Of a stretch of 64,000 nt of DNA, positions 46,660-58,500 are shown piece after piece (the first letter of the stretch is position 1; every line of letters starts with the position of its first letter). The stretch is taken from assembly GCF_949987515.2 (NCBI RefSeq), contig NC_082702.1:55521600-55585599 (forward strand), in the 5' to 3' direction. The translations under genes were made by a program, and so were the position numbers. The notes under the pieces were generated by a model that searched no databases, had not been told where the DNA came from, and was given only the letters and a program-made list of their open reading frames with translations. This DNA comes from Delphinus delphis. Lineage: Eukaryota > Chordata > Mammalia > Artiodactyla > Delphinidae.

Positions 46660-47510
46660 GCAGTGGCAGCTGACCACGCGGACATCCTGCACTGGGCCCG
46701 GGGAGACGGTGCCACGGGCGTGTGTGCTTACCAGGCCGCACCGGGGTTGAAACGATCCGTCCCAGGACCATCTCATAAGCCGAGAAAGTAAAGGATGTCC
46801 CAGAAAGAACTCTGATGGCAGCAAAGACACCGGGGGCCTCATAGTGGCACAGAGTAGGTGCCTAAGGGGTGTGTGTAGAATGAATGAACAAGTGAGGTAG
46901 GGGGAATCAGTGCAGGGACCGGGGTCCCGTGCAGGGGAGGGGGCCTCAGAGGGGAGAAGTGCGGGCCGCTGAGCTCTGCCCAGTGATGGGTTTGGGTTGG
47001 GCAGAGGCCTGCAGCTCAGCTGAGGCCCTGCTCTGCCAGAAGTGCCCTTTCACTGTCAAGGTCCCTTCATCTGATGAATGGCCCGGGATGGCTGTGAACC
47101 GGCCCGGCCCTGCTCTGGGGAGGGACAGACCTGGGCAGTGACCCAGAGGTCACTGACCGGGGACAGCCCCAGGGTGTGGCCGGGCTGGTGCTCCTGGCGG
47201 GAGCCACACACCAGGGCCACCAAAGCCCTGAACCACCAGGAGACGATGTGCAGGACGGTGACACTGTGCCGGAGATCAAGTGCAGGACAGTGGCTACAGC
47301 GAGAGCTGGTGAGTGGAGAGGGTGCCGCCCTTCCGCTGGGGACCCCTGGAGCCCGTGCAGGGTGGCCCCCGAGGGACACTCACCAGCCACCCAGAGTTGC
47401 CACCGGCCCGACTCCTGCCACGTGCACCTGTGTACCTGCACAAGCCATGACTCATACTTGAGGGACGTTTGCGTTGACAGAGCACCTACTGTGTGCCGGG
47501 CCTATGTTGA
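46660..47510. other. No recognised gene
   Basis: GC-rich unique DNA; an L2-like piece at about 46840-46895 ('gaatgaatgaacaagtgagg') only. Confidence 0.4.
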
Positions 47511-47514
47511 GGCT

Positions 47515-47750
47515 GCAGAGAGGCCGCGTAGTCTGGTGGTTAAGACCGCAGGCCCCAGAGCCGGGATGCCTGGGTTTGAGTCCCGCCTCTTCTTGTGCCA
47601 GCTGGGTGACCCTTGACCTCTTTGTGCCTTGGTTTCCCCATCTGTCAACTGGGAATAGAACAGTACCGACCTCGTAGGGTTGTGATGATGATGAGATGGG
47701 TCTACACACGGGATGCCCTTCATAGGGGCCCTGGCAAGGTCTTTGTGAGC
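47515..47750 (+). repeat. Near full-length MIR
   Basis: 'tagtctggtggttaagaccg', 'cctgggtttgagtcccgcct', 'ggtttccccatctgtcaact', 'acctcgtagggttgtgatga'. It overlaps the longest chance open frame of the window on the minus strand. Confidence 0.88.
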
Positions 47751-48600
47751 GTTCACTGTTCCTGTCCCATTGACGCAACTTGGTGGTCCCCACTGCGATG
47801 TGCAGAGCACGGAGCAGAAGGCGGGAGGTGACATTGTAGTGATGGGGACAGCCGTCCTCGGGGCCGGATGGGAACAGCGAGATGGGGGCTGTGCATGTTG
47901 GCCGGGGTGGACCCGGGACACCACGGCCTCGGCCAGACGAAGAAGATGGACTGCTTCTCTCCCCAGTGTTTGTAATACTCAGAATGACCAGCTGGCACTG
48001 CCCCAGACACTCTCCATGTGGTGTCAGCACATGGACTCTGCCCGTGACTTGGTGTAGGAGGCGCCATCCCTGCTCCATTTTACAGATGGAGAAAGTGAGG
48101 CACAGCAAGGTGGAGGGACTTGGTGATGTCACTCCATTTGTCTGTGGTGGAGCCATGATATGAACCCACATACCCTGGCTACAGAGTCCCTCCTTTTTGC
48201 CAATTTCCAAACTGCCTCTCTGGGGCACTAGGGAGCCACAGATGGTTTGCGGGCAGGGGAGTGACGTGAGCCAAGTGGGGTGGGGAGAAGGGTAGGGGAG
48301 GCCTCTAGGAGAGACTGTCCCACAGTCAGGCAGGAAGTGGTGTGATGGCCAGGGGGAGGGGTCGGTGAGGCCGAGATATAGAGCCCAGGCTCTCAGGGCA
48401 GGTTCACAGGGATACAGCTGGCCTCCCTTCCCCTCAGATCTGTTAAAATCCAGCCTGAGAGTCGGGGAGAAGCCCTCACTCTGCAAAGATGGCCAAGGGC
48501 ACATCTGCCCCTGCATCCAGACCCCATGACATGCGTCCTGGGGCGTGGGGCTGGCTGACCGTGCCGTGTGCTCACCTGGCCCCGTGGGCTCGGATGTCGG
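47750..48600. other. Unique DNA with one MIR fragment
   Basis: 48065-48150 is MIR ('attttacagatggagaaagt', 'gaggcacagcaaggtgga'). No gene is recognised. Confidence 0.45.
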
Positions 48601-48960
48601 CCAGCCCGGGCTGGTGGCTGACCTTGGGCCAGGCTGGTGGCTGACCTTGGGCAGGTTCCTTAACCTCTCCTGATTTCCTTCTCTGTAAACATGGGGAGAT
48701 TAATAATAATCATAAATGTTAAAGGATTCCCATCTGGTGGGATTGTTTTAAAGATTTCTTGGAGATAATGCAGGTGAAGGACAGGATAGCTGCAAACATG
48801 CTCATTATCGTTTTTCCTGGCAGGGCTTTGCCTGAGGGACTGGGGAGACTGACGAATGTGCGTTGAGCACCTACTCTGCGCCAGGCAGTGTTCCAGCCCC
48901 ACGCTAAGCGCTGCTGTGTCTCATCTCCTCACCCTGCATAGAAATCTAACAAAGATGCGC
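48600..48960 (+). repeat. MIR copies with an internal 23-bp tandem duplication
   Basis: 48609-48631 ('ggctggtggctgaccttggg...') is repeated at 48632. 48640-48800 continues as MIR ('ttaacctctcctgatttcct'). 48860-48950 is another MIR start ('gagcacctactctgcgccag'). Confidence 0.7.
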
Positions 48961-49269
48961 TATTATTATCAGATTAAACCCAACTTTTAAAAATTGAGGC
49001 AGAATTCGCATCCCATAAAATTCACCAATTTAACTGTATTGGAGCGTATAATTCAGTGGTATTCAGTACATTCACAGGTTGTGCAATCCTCGCCTCTACC
49101 TAATTTTGGAACATTTTCATTACCCCCAAAAGGAGATCCTTGCCCATTAGCTATCACTCCTGATTCCCCCTCCCCAGCCCTAAGCAACCATTAATCTCCT
49201 TTGTGTCCCTGGAGTTACTTGTTCTGGACATCTCATAGAAATGTAACCCTACATTTTGTGGCCCTTTGC

Positions 49270-49828
49270 GATGCCAAAAATTCGCCCTCTGTGCGCCAGT
49301 GCCGAATCAGGGTTTTGGGTGAAGTACAAAACAAAAGCTTTATCGCTTTGCCAGGCAAAGCGGGACGCAGCAGGGCTCGTGCCTCGAACACTGTGTGTCT
49401 CAAAGCCGGGGTGGGATTTGGTGAGGGGTTGTATAGCGGTGGTTCAAGGGCAGGGTTGCCGATAAGGATCGGGGTACGTGCAGGGCCTCAGGTGGTTTCC
49501 TGATGAGCTTCTTGAAGTTATCAAACTGTGACCTTCTCTGGAATGAAGGGTGCTGACCTCTTCCACTTGTTGGGGGGTTTTAGTTCTGCAGAAGAGTTCA
49601 AAGATCCTGGGATGTGTATCCCTTGAGGGGGAACCAGGACCCTGCCCCAGGGCTGCTCCTCCCTTGTCTCTGCGCCCCCTCCCTTCCCTGACCAGCCACT
49701 CTTCGAATGTGTCCTCTGGGACTCAGAGAGAGTCACGGAGGCTGGAGGCTGTTTCCTGCAAACAAGAAATGGAGGCCACAGGAAGGCTTCTGTGCCCCGG
49801 AGCCGCACAGGGTCCTGCTCGGTTTCAT
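49270..49828 (-). mobile_element. Probable solo LTR of an endogenous retrovirus inside L1M
   Basis: A 550-bp insert precisely interrupting L1M, with no L1 match. The minus strand carries a possible TATA-like 'cgctatacaac' and a 'cgataaagc' polyA-like signal. No retroviral gene is present. LTR identity is inference from size, structure and context; the family was not determined. Confidence 0.45.
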
Positions 49829-49900
49829 CTGTGTCTGGCTTCTTTCCCTCTGCATGGCGTTTTCATCCACGTGGTAGCCTGTGCCAGGACCTCATTCCTT

Positions 49901-50218
49901 TTTTTTTTAAAATTTATTTATTTTATTTTAATTTATTTTGGGCTGCGTTGGGTCATCGTTGCTGCGCGCGGGCTTTCTGTAGTTGCGACGAGCGGGGGCT
50001 ACTCTTCGTTGCGGTGCGCGGGCTTCTCATTGCGGTGGCTTCTCTCGTGGAGCACGGGCTCTAGGCGTGCGGGCTCAGTAGTTGTGGCACATGGGCTCAG
50101 TAGTTGTGGCGCATGGGCTTAGTTGCTCCGCGGCATGTGGGATCTTCCTGGACCAGGGCTCGAACCCGTGTCCCCTGCATTGGCAGGCGGATTCCTAACC
50201 ACTGCGCCACCAGGGAAG
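49901..50218 (-). mobile_element. CHR-1-type SINE, long form, nested in the same L1M
   Basis: T-rich tail at 49901-49940, head at the right end ('gcgccaccagggaagc'). Possible imperfect duplication 'cctcattcc' / 'aactcactt'. Confidence 0.92.
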
Positions 50219-50384
50219 CAACTCACTTTTTCTATGGTTGAATAATCCTCCACTGTGTGGATGGACCCCATTTTATTTATTCAGTCATCTGTTGATGGAC
50301 ATATGGGTTATTTCCACTTTTTAAAATCTCCATTTTAAAGACAAGGGAAGCGGGGCCAAACCAGCTACTGGCTCAAGGTCAGCA

Positions 50385-50895
50385 CCTGACTATGACCCAG
50401 CAAAGAGTGTATCCAAGAGGAAGAAGAACCCACATGCACACCGGGAGCTGCACGGACATCCACAGCAGCTTGCTCATAGTAACCCCACACTGGAAACCAC
50501 CCACATGTCCATCAACAGGGGACAGACACACAAGCTGGCGTCTTCGTACAATGGAACACCACGTATCAGCAGAAAGGGAGGAGTGATCCCTGCACGCTGC
50601 TTGGAAGGCCCTCAGAAACCTGCTGAGAGCTGCCAGGCACACTGTGTGACTCTGTTCCTATGAAATTCTAGAAAAGTCTAGAACATTCTAGAAAAGGCAG
50701 CTCTACTGCCACAGAGAACACATCAGCTGTTTTCAAGGGGTGGGGTGGAGGGTCGCCTGGGGAGGGGCAGGAGGGAGGATTTTTGGGGCGATGGAAATGT
50801 CGGTCATCTTGGTCTGGGTGGCGGCCAGTCAGGTGTATATATGTGTCGCACTTACTTAAATGGATGCATTTCACTATGTGAATTGTGCCTCCAAC
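50385..50895 (+). mobile_element. Old L1M ORF2 end and 3' UTR
   Basis: 'tatgacccagcaaagagtgt', 'ggaaaccacccacatgtcca' and 'atggaaatgtcggtcatctt' are colinear with L1M, heavily mutated. Tail-to-tail with the preceding minus-strand L1M. Confidence 0.7.
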
Positions 50896-50899
50896 CAGG

Positions 50900-51580
50900 C
50901 AGTTTGAGAAAAGAAGCTGTGTGTCCCGGCCTCACGTGCCCACTGCTCTCCTCGACCTCTGTGCCCCAGCCCCTGTTCTCTGGACCACACAGCCTGGGTC
51001 CCTTGACTCGCGTGGTCCCTGAGTTTGCAGCACCTTTGAGCCCGCCGGTGCACGGCACACAGTGGACCCGCTGGAAAGCCTGGCTGCGGGCTGACTGAGG
51101 TCTGTGGCCTCCCCACCGGGTTGCCCTGACTCCCCCTGAATGGAGGCGGGGCCCAGGTCTGAGACAACTCCGCTTGGGGCCCAAGCCTAGGGCCGCAGGT
51201 CTCATTACCCGCTCCCTGGGGCTGGAGGCCAGGTCTCCTTCAGACCCTGCAGCCACCCTCTCTGTACCCTGCAGGTGAGGGAACTGAGGCTCAGAGAGGT
51301 GCCGTCCCTGGACCCGTGTCTCGAGGCGGGTCGGGGGCAGACCCGGCACTCAAACGTGGGCTGCAAGGGGCTGGTCCCGGCGCGCGTCCACAGCTCAGGC
51401 GCCCCCATTGTGCGATACAGCGGCCCCGAGCGAGGCTGGGTCAGGGTGTAGGACACTGTCAGCTTCTGAGGCTGAAGGATGGCCCCAGGCTGCACTCCAG
51501 CTGCTCCCCCAGGAAGCGGCGGATTCGGGGGTGATGACGGCAGCGGGCTGGAGAGGGCCTGCTCCGGCTGGGGTGGGGGC
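50900..51580. other. Unique GC-rich DNA with a MIR remnant
   Basis: 51265-51305 ('gggaactgaggctcagagag') is MIR. Otherwise nothing is recognised. Confidence 0.45.
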
Positions 51581-51583
51581 GGG

Positions 51584-52065
51584 TCTCTGTCTCTGTCTCT
51601 GTTTCTGTCTCTATCTCTGACTCCGATTTTGTGTTTCTCCACACATGTGGTCTTGTGTCGGTGTGTGTGTGTCGCTCTCTGTGTCTCTGTCTCCCTCCGT
51701 CTCTGTATCTGTCTGTCTTGGTATGTGTGTCTCTCTGTCTTTGTGTCTCTGTCTCTGTGTCTCGGTGTCTCTGTCTCTCTTTGTCTCTATAACTCTGTCT
51801 CTCCCTGTTTCTGTCTCTGTCTCTTTGTGTATGGCTCTTTCTCTGACTCTGTCTCTCTGTCTTTCTCTGACTGTCTATGTATCGCTGTGTCTCCCTGTCT
51901 GTTTCTGTCTGTGACTTTGTCTCTCTCTCCCTGACTGTCTGTCTCTTTCTGACTCTCTGTCTCTGTACCTCCACCTCTCTCTCCCTCTCTGTGTCTCTGT
52001 CTCTGAGTCTGTTTCTCCCTCTCTCTGTGTCTCTCTGTTTCTGTCTTTTCTCTCTGGTGTTTCCA
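51584..52065 (+). repeat. Degenerate (TCTCTG)n satellite-like tract
   Basis: About 480 bp of 'gtctctgtctctgtt' variants, interrupted by GT-rich patches. Long frames on both strands (R/E/T/Q-rich on minus, S/L/V/C-rich on plus) are by-products of the hexamer. Confidence 0.95.
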
Positions 52066-52069
52066 TCTC

Positions 52070-53870
52070 TGCATGGTCAGAATCACCGTGTCCTCTCCTG
52101 CTTCTGGCTCCAGTGGCAAGAAAACCCTTCTCAGGGCGGGGACTTGAGGGAGGGGACGGGCCCGCCCTGACCTGGCGCGGCTCCTTCCCAGGCCGGCTCT
52201 GGCGCCTCTGGGCCGGCGGGAAGAGGCCTGCAGCCCAGGGAGGCCAGGGCCTGGCAGGCAGGCCTTTCCGGGGACAGGACCGCCCACTGCCCGCCCCCTG
52301 CAGCTGGCTGGCTTTCTTCTTCACGGCCTTTAGGATCAACTCTGGGGCCCTGAGCACCGCGGGGAGGGACCTGCCTCCTGCCCCCCATGCAAGCACTCCT
52401 GGCCTGCGTGCCCTGGGGTTCTAAGGGGAGGCAAGGCATCAGGCAGGGCTGGCTGCCCGGAGGAAGGGGCCTGTTAGGGAGCAGAGGCTAGCGCAGGGAA
52501 GAACACGCTGCAACGGTGGCTCCTGTCTGGCCCCAGGGCCCCCTTCCCCGCCCCCGAGGGGTCAGAAGCTGTGTCTCCTAGCCTCAGCCTGCAGGCTGGC
52601 AGTGGTCACCACACACCAGAGTCCCAGCTGTTGGGAGGGTGACAGCTGGGCCCCGCCCTGGGGGCAGGTTTCAACATGTTCCCTTTCAGGGTGGAGGCGG
52701 ATTCAGGGAGGAGGAAGGAGGGGGGCCTAGGAGGACCAGCGCGGGGGTGCAGCTGGGGATCCGGGTGACCTGGCCCAAGTCCGGGCCTGCCCTGGGCGTG
52801 GTGGCAGATGACTTGACACGTCCCTTCCCTCATCTGCAAAAGGCTGATGGTACTGACCACACAAGGTCATTGTGAGAATAAAAGTGTGTGAGGCTCGGGT
52901 CGAAGAAGAGGATCCAACGCTCAGCTCTAGGAGTTCAGCGCTGTTACTACTACTCCCATTTCACAGATGAGGAAGCTGAGGCTCGGGGAGCTTCAAGAAT
53001 TCTCGCAGGTTGTCAGCTGCAGCGCTGGGAAGCGCTTGCGTTTTTAAGTTTTGGCCTCTCCTTGCTGGGTTTACAGACTCCCCAAGGCCTTCTCTCTGCA
53101 GCTGGCGGGGAGGGAGCCCGTGCAATAAACAGTTAGGGAATCAGCGAGTGACTCAATGGACGTCAAGCTGAGTGACCCCAGGCCACCTCCGTCACGTCTC
53201 TGGGCCTGCATTTCGATATTTGTCAAGCAGAGGATGGGCGCTCTCAAGAGCTTTTAGGCCAAACTCCAGGAACCCAGTGAATAGAAATGCAGGGCAGGGC
53301 CTGAGCACAGGGACTTTCCAAGGTCCCTGGTCATTTTTAGCCTTGCTCTCAGGCGACAAGTGACCCACGCTCTGTCCTCGGCCTGGCCAGCTCTCCGTGA
53401 GTTCTTTTTCTGGCTGTATGAACTCAGGCCGCGTGCGCAGCCAAAGTTAAACTCAAGAGAGCCTGACACGTGGCCTGGGCAGGGAGCCGGAGCAGATGGC
53501 AGGCCACCTGTTGAGGGGTGGCTCTGAATCAGCGGCTCCCGCCCAGCGGCCCCTCTGCCGCCCGTGCCCCTCCCTCCCTCCACCTGCCTTTGCCTCTCAC
53601 CCACCCTCCCTGCTCCGTGCTGGCCCCCCGGGGCATCCACGGTGGGGCTCTGGGCCTGGGAGTCTCACAGAGAGGGGAACCACTGAGGCTGGTTCCCTTT
53701 AGAGCCTGGTTCTCCGGCTGGGGGCGGGGAGGCCCTGAGCAGACGGGCAAGGGGCTTTATCCACCCTCCGAGAAGACCCCGAGACGAGCCATGGTCATGC
53801 TGCCCCGAAGTCTCCAGCTCCCTTGGCCCACTGCTGCCCCCTGAAGGGGTCATTTCACCAAATCTTCGCA
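52070..53870. other. GC-rich unique DNA with MIR remnants
   Basis: 52950-53005 ('tttcacagatgaggaagctg') and 53165-53240 ('tctctgggcctgcatttcga') are MIR. No coding exon is supported. Confidence 0.45.
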
Positions 53871-53874
53871 AAGA

Positions 53875-54150
53875 TTTCGAAACTCCTATTATTAAACAAA
53901 CAAACAAAAATCACGAAGCAATATATATTCATGGTTCAAGGTAGAAACTTTTGAAAGTACCCATAAGCAAAAGGCGAAAAACCCCACCGTCTGTAGCCCC
54001 AGGTGTCAGGCATACCTACTGTTCTGGTCTCTTTTCCATGAACACCCGAATAACTTTTAAAAAATTCTTCTTTTACGCTCACAATCTGGTGTGAATTTCC
54101 TTCTCAGCCCATACTGAGGTGGCCAGTGTGTGATTTTTTTTTCATAGCAT
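53875..54150. mobile_element. Probable old L1M fragment
   Basis: 'gaagcaatatatattcatgg', 'ttttccatgaacacccgaat' fit a diverged L1 3' region; (CAAA)n at 53896-53908. Confidence 0.4.
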
Positions 54151-54159
54151 CATTCTGGA

Positions 54160-55430
54160 TGGCCGCATCTTTGTACAGCGATCCCTGCCTTATCCGCAGT
54201 TGCAAAATCATAAAGGCTGGAAAAGCCAAGTTCGTCTGTAACTCATTTGGCTGCAGAAATCTGCCTTGAACTGACATGAGGCTGTTTATAGCCTCTGTTG
54301 CTCCCCCTTAGTGTGAAGATTCATATATTTTGGTACAGAAATATCGGTGGGTTTGGTTAAGGGGGCTGCCCCCGACCCCACTGAGGTATAAGGTAACGTT
54401 GGGCCTGGGTAGCATTTTATGTTTCTAAAACGCACAGAATTCTGAATTCTGGAAGTCCTTTGCGGCGCGGAGGTGAACTCGGTTTTTCCTGAGTGGATGC
54501 GTTCCGCGCTTACGTTCGCTGGATGCAACACTCCCTGCGGGTGTGTGGTGCGTCATGCTTACGCCGACAGGGAGAGGGAGAACACTGGTGGTGTATGCGG
54601 TTGGCAGATGGAGATGCGGAGGCTCAGGGGGTCCCCCGGACGGGTCAGGATGGAACCCGGATCCTTGGCGGCCAAGTTCAAGCACACGCTGCGTCCCCGC
54701 CTCCCGCCCTGTGCTCTCCTGATACGATTTGCGATGGCACCAGTATCGGTGTTTTCCAAGCTGTGGTTCGTGAACCACCTGCATCAGAATCCCTGGATGG
54801 TCATTAAAGCAGTGCAGACTTCCAGGCCTCCCACCAGCCTCGGGACCCAGGTCCCGGGAGTGCCGCGGGCAGCAGCTTGCCCGACGGGTCAGGGCGATTC
54901 GGGGGCTCGTCAAGTTTGAGCTTGTCTGGGTCCCAGGGACGGGAGTGAAGAGAAATGCTGTCCAGCTCCTACTGGACATGTGTTCGGGGGCTCAGTGTTG
55001 CCTCTGTCCCTGCTGCCAGGGGCATGTCAGCCTGAGCTGCCAACTCAGGAGTCGTGTGTCTCCAGGGCAGCCCGAGAGCTACCCTACCGGGCGTGCCCTG
55101 TTGGCCTCAAAGCCGTGGCAGGAAGTGGGCTCTGCAACCCAAAGTCATTAATATTGGTGACCACGAGGGAGTTGCTGCTCCATTGAGGAACTGCTTTCCC
55201 AGCCCGCTGCCTTCTCAGAGCCTGACCTCCCTGCATCTTTCAGGGACTCAGCACAAGGTTCCCGTGTGAGTGCCGCGTTTCCCGCCCCTCGCTGCTTCTC
55301 AAAAGATGGTTGTGTCTTTTGTCTTCATTCAGCCTGTCTGTCTCCCCTCCCTGCCTGCCTCTTTTCCAGGAGTAAATCCTTCTTCCCTCCCGCTCATGTA
55401 CTTATCCACCCATCCTTTCTTCCTCTCTCC
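54160..55430. other. Mixed old DNA
   Basis: 54170-54540 is AT-rich and may be an old DNA transposon relic ('gatccctgccttatccgcag'). 54745-54835 ('ccaagctgtggttcgtgaac', 'catcagaatccctggatggt') is MER5-like. The rest is unassigned. Confidence 0.4.
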
Positions 55431-55439
55431 TGCCGTCCA

Positions 55440-55485
55440 TCTATCCACGTATCCATCCATCCATCCATCCATCCATCCATCCAGG
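55440..55485 (+). repeat. (ATCC)n microsatellite
   Basis: Eight to nine consecutive 'atcc' units after 'ctatccacgt'. Confidence 0.95.
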
Positions 55486-55619
55486 CACCCAGTGAGTCCC
55501 TAGTAAATCGTACTAGAATGAATGAACGAAGAGTTTCTCCAAGCAGTCTATCCAGCAACCTTATGAAAGACAGAAAAAAGATTCATCTAGAGTAAGTGGT
55601 TCTGACTGAATGAGTTCCT

Positions 55620-56700
55620 CACACCTCTCCTTGTTCGTTTGTTCATTCACTCATTCAGCAAATGTTTGCTGCCTGTGCCTAGGCGCCGGTCACGAGACCG
55701 GGTTCTGGTGCTGGAGATACAGTGGGGAGCAGAAACAGATGTCTGGCCCTTACCCTCATGGAACTTGCAAATTTGGGAGGAGAGAGATGTTAATCGAATA
55801 ACCACACTCATGAATTCATAATTGCGAACAGCACTAGGTGCCCAGAAGGAAAAGAAATCACCCAGCATATCCCAGAATTTCCTGCGCCAGGCCTGGGGGG
55901 GCCAGGGAGGGCCCTGTGGGACCTGGATCCTCATGCAGGATGAGCTCATGGTAGCCAGGAAGGAGCCCCTGCGTCAGGTGGCTCCAGAGAGGGAATTAAA
56001 TAAAGGGACCTGGTTACAAAAGTGGTAACGTAGTTGAAAGAGCAAATAGAGGAGATTAGGAACTGCAGGAAGCTGTTGTCCCCCAACCCCGGGCTGGATG
56101 GACACAGAGGACACAGTTACTGGGGCTGCCAGGGGAGTCACAGAGCAAACAGAGCCATTTCTAGGGACACTGCCTGAAGCGGGGGGGGGGTGGGGGTGGG
56201 GAGAGATGGAGGGGGGGAGAGGAAGAGGGAGGACGGATGCCCCGGCTTCTCACACTCGGGTGTCCCTCCAGTGCCTCCACTGGCTGAACCCCGGGGACGG
56301 CAGAGGCCGGGGGACCTGAGCAATGTGGTTTGCAGGATTGGCCCGCAGAGCAGAAGGGTGAAGAATGGCTTAAGTCTGGCACAGGCAGGAATTAAATAGC
56401 CACAGAAGGGAGGGAATCCAGTTCCAATCAATCCAAACGGCATGTGCAAAGGCCCTGAGATGCAGAGTGCATGGGGCCCCTTGGGAAGGCCAAGGCACCG
56501 GGGGGGGGGCACAAGGGGCCCAGAGGTCCTGGGGTCTCCTGGAGATGTGGGCAGGGCCAGAAACAGGGAGCTCCATCTGTCACCTGAGAGTTGTGAAGCC
56601 TGAGGATTTGCAGCAAGAAGGAGACCACGACCAGATTTGCACTTTCGAACAGATCACACCGCGAGGCTCTTGGGTGGAGAGCAGATATGAGGTACCCGCA
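55620..56700 (+). repeat. Ancient dispersed repeat fragments
   Basis: 'tcattcagcaaatgtttgct', 'gagatacagtggggagcaga', 'cttaccctcatggaacttgc' and later 'ggcatgtgcaaaggccctga' are the same family as 36.5 kb, in order but with large indels. G-runs lie at about 56180-56220 and 56500. Confidence 0.5.
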
Positions 56701-57295
56701 TAGGGGAAGCAGGTAGGGGGCCATCGCTGCCCTGCCAAACCCACCTCAACTCCCAGCTTCCACCCCAGGAGGCCTGGCAGTGCCCCCACTCTTCCCCCGG
56801 CTCCGGCCCTGCGCGCCCACAGCAGGAGGAGAGCTCCAGCTTCTTCTAATGAGGCGGCCCCTTCCTTGATCATCTTTCCCCAGATGAGGGCCCCGCCCCG
56901 CGCTCAGCTGGCCTCGTCCACCCCCGCGCCCTCCTCTAAGCGCCCCCGGCTGCCTGCAGCCTGGGCTGGGGTGCCCGCCACCGTGGCACCTGTTCTCAGC
57001 TGTTTTTCGCGGCTCAGTTTTCAGGTCTGATAAATATTGATGACCGAGCAGGGTCCCGGGTGGCCCTGCTGGGAGATAGTCTTTCTGGAAGGCGAGTCGG
57101 GGTGCCCGGCCAGAGTCGCAACGGGACACCCGGGCCTGACTTCTGGCCTCCATGCCTGCCCCCACCCCACTCCGGGAGGGGAGGTGAACCTGGAGCCCTG
57201 GGAGGCCGCCCAGAGCATCAGACTTGCTCTGGTTCTCTCTGAAGGCTGGAACTGCTCACCACGTGGGCTGAGCTTTGGGGTCCCGAGGAAGAGAT
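56700..57295. other. No recognised feature
   Basis: GC-rich unique DNA. Confidence 0.4.
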
Positions 57296-57300
57296 GGGGT

Positions 57301-57671
57301 CAGCAAGAAGTTTTTTTTTTTTTTTAATTATTTACTTTTGGCTGCGTTGGGTCTCCGTGACTGCACGCGGGCTTTCTCTAGTTGTGGCGAGCGGGGGCTA
57401 CTCTTCGTTGCGGTGCGCGGGCTTCTCATGTCAGTGGCTCCTCTTGTTGTGGAGCACGGGCTCTAGGCGCGCGGGCTCAGTAGTTGTGGCTCACGGGCTC
57501 AGTCGTTGTAGCCTGCAAGCTTTAGAGCGCAGGCTCGGTAGTTGCGGCGCACGGGCTTAGTTGCTCTGTGGCATGTGGGATCTTCCCCGACCAGGGCTCG
57601 AACCTGCATCCCCTGCGCTGGCAGGCGGATTCTTAGCTATTGCGCCACCAGGGAAGTCCCAGCAAGCAGTT
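57301..57671 (-). mobile_element. CHR-1-type SINE, long form, with 12-bp target-site duplication
   Basis: Element 57313-57659; flanks 'cagcaagaagtt' and 'cagcaagcagtt' (one difference). T-run at 57311-57325, head at the right end. Confidence 0.95.
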
Positions 57672-57813
57672 CTTGAACGACTGGGTGAGGGCACCTTGGT
57701 CTCAAAACCATGGATCCCCATTTTCCAAAGGGTGAAAGAGTGATGGGCTGAGAGTTCCCCTCGAAACTCTGTGTGTGACCTCGGACGATGTATTACACCC
57801 TGGGCCTTGGATT

Positions 57814-57970
57814 CTCCACCTGTTTTTTTTTTTTTTTTTTTTAATTTTTTGGCGGCACCACGTGGCATTTGGGATCTTATTTCCCCGACCAGGGATCGAA
57901 CCCGTGCCCCCTGCAGTCGAAGTACGGAGGCTTAACCACTGGACCGCCAGGGACGTCCCCTCCACCTGTT
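57814..57970 (-). mobile_element. CHR-type SINE, short form, perfect 11-bp target-site duplication
   Basis: Element 57825-57959; 'ctccacctgtt' is identical on both sides. It interrupts a MIR ('tgacctcggacgatgtatta' on the left, 'caataaatggggtgg' on the right). Confidence 0.95.
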
Positions 57971-58189
57971 CAATAAATGGGGTGGGCTGGACAGGGCCCA
58001 CCCACAGCCTCAACTCTCCAAAAATATACACTTCTTGGAGGCGGGAACCATGTTGGGGAGCTACGGGGAGGGGGTGCAGAAATGGACGCCCCCGTGCATC
58101 GCCTGCTGAGTTCTCAACACGTCTACATTCAGGGGTGTTTTGATCTCCCCGAGGCAACGAGGGGCGACAGGGGTGGTTATTCTCCGCAT

Positions 58190-58500
58190 TCATAAGGACT
58201 AAGGGAACATGGCTCAGAAGTTCAGCCGCTTGCCCAAGGCCATGCAGAGAATAAGTGGCAGGGCTGGGATCTCCGTCCAGATGTGAAAGCCAGAGGCAGC
58301 GTAGTGCCGAACGGTTTGAATTCCAGCTCTGTCGCTTAGAAGCTGTGTGACCTTGGGCAAGTCGCATAGCCTCTCTCGGCACCAGTGTCCTCATCTATAA
58401 AGTGGAAATACTACCTGTGCCTCTATCTCATGGGGCCGTGCGAAGGATTAAGTGAGAGGATGTACACAGATTTAGAACAGAGCCTGGCTAGCTGAGGGTC
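58190..58500 (+). repeat. Two MIR copies
   Basis: 58195-58285 ('cgcttgcccaaggccatgca') and 58295-58500 ('gctgtgtgaccttgggcaag', 'tcctcatctataaagtggaa'). Confidence 0.85.

Larger units (their letters stand above)
48975..50330 (-). mobile_element. Old L1M carrying two later insertions
   Basis: L1M pieces: 48975-49270 ('gaggcagaattcgcatccca', 'ggtattcagtacattcacag'), 49828-49900 ('gtgtctggcttctttccctc') and 50219-50330 ('tgttgatggacatatgggtt'). They are colinear with the L1 consensus once the inserts at about 49270-49828 and 49901-50218 are removed. Confidence 0.75.

Noticed and set aside
47452..48516. Longest open frame in the window (354 codons, minus strand)
   Set aside because: It runs over a near full-length MIR and GC-rich DNA, has no recognisable domain or splice context, and is expected by chance at this GC content.
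51459..51974. Arg/Glu-rich 171-codon frame
   Set aside because: Translation of the TCTCTG array; periodic composition with no gene structure.
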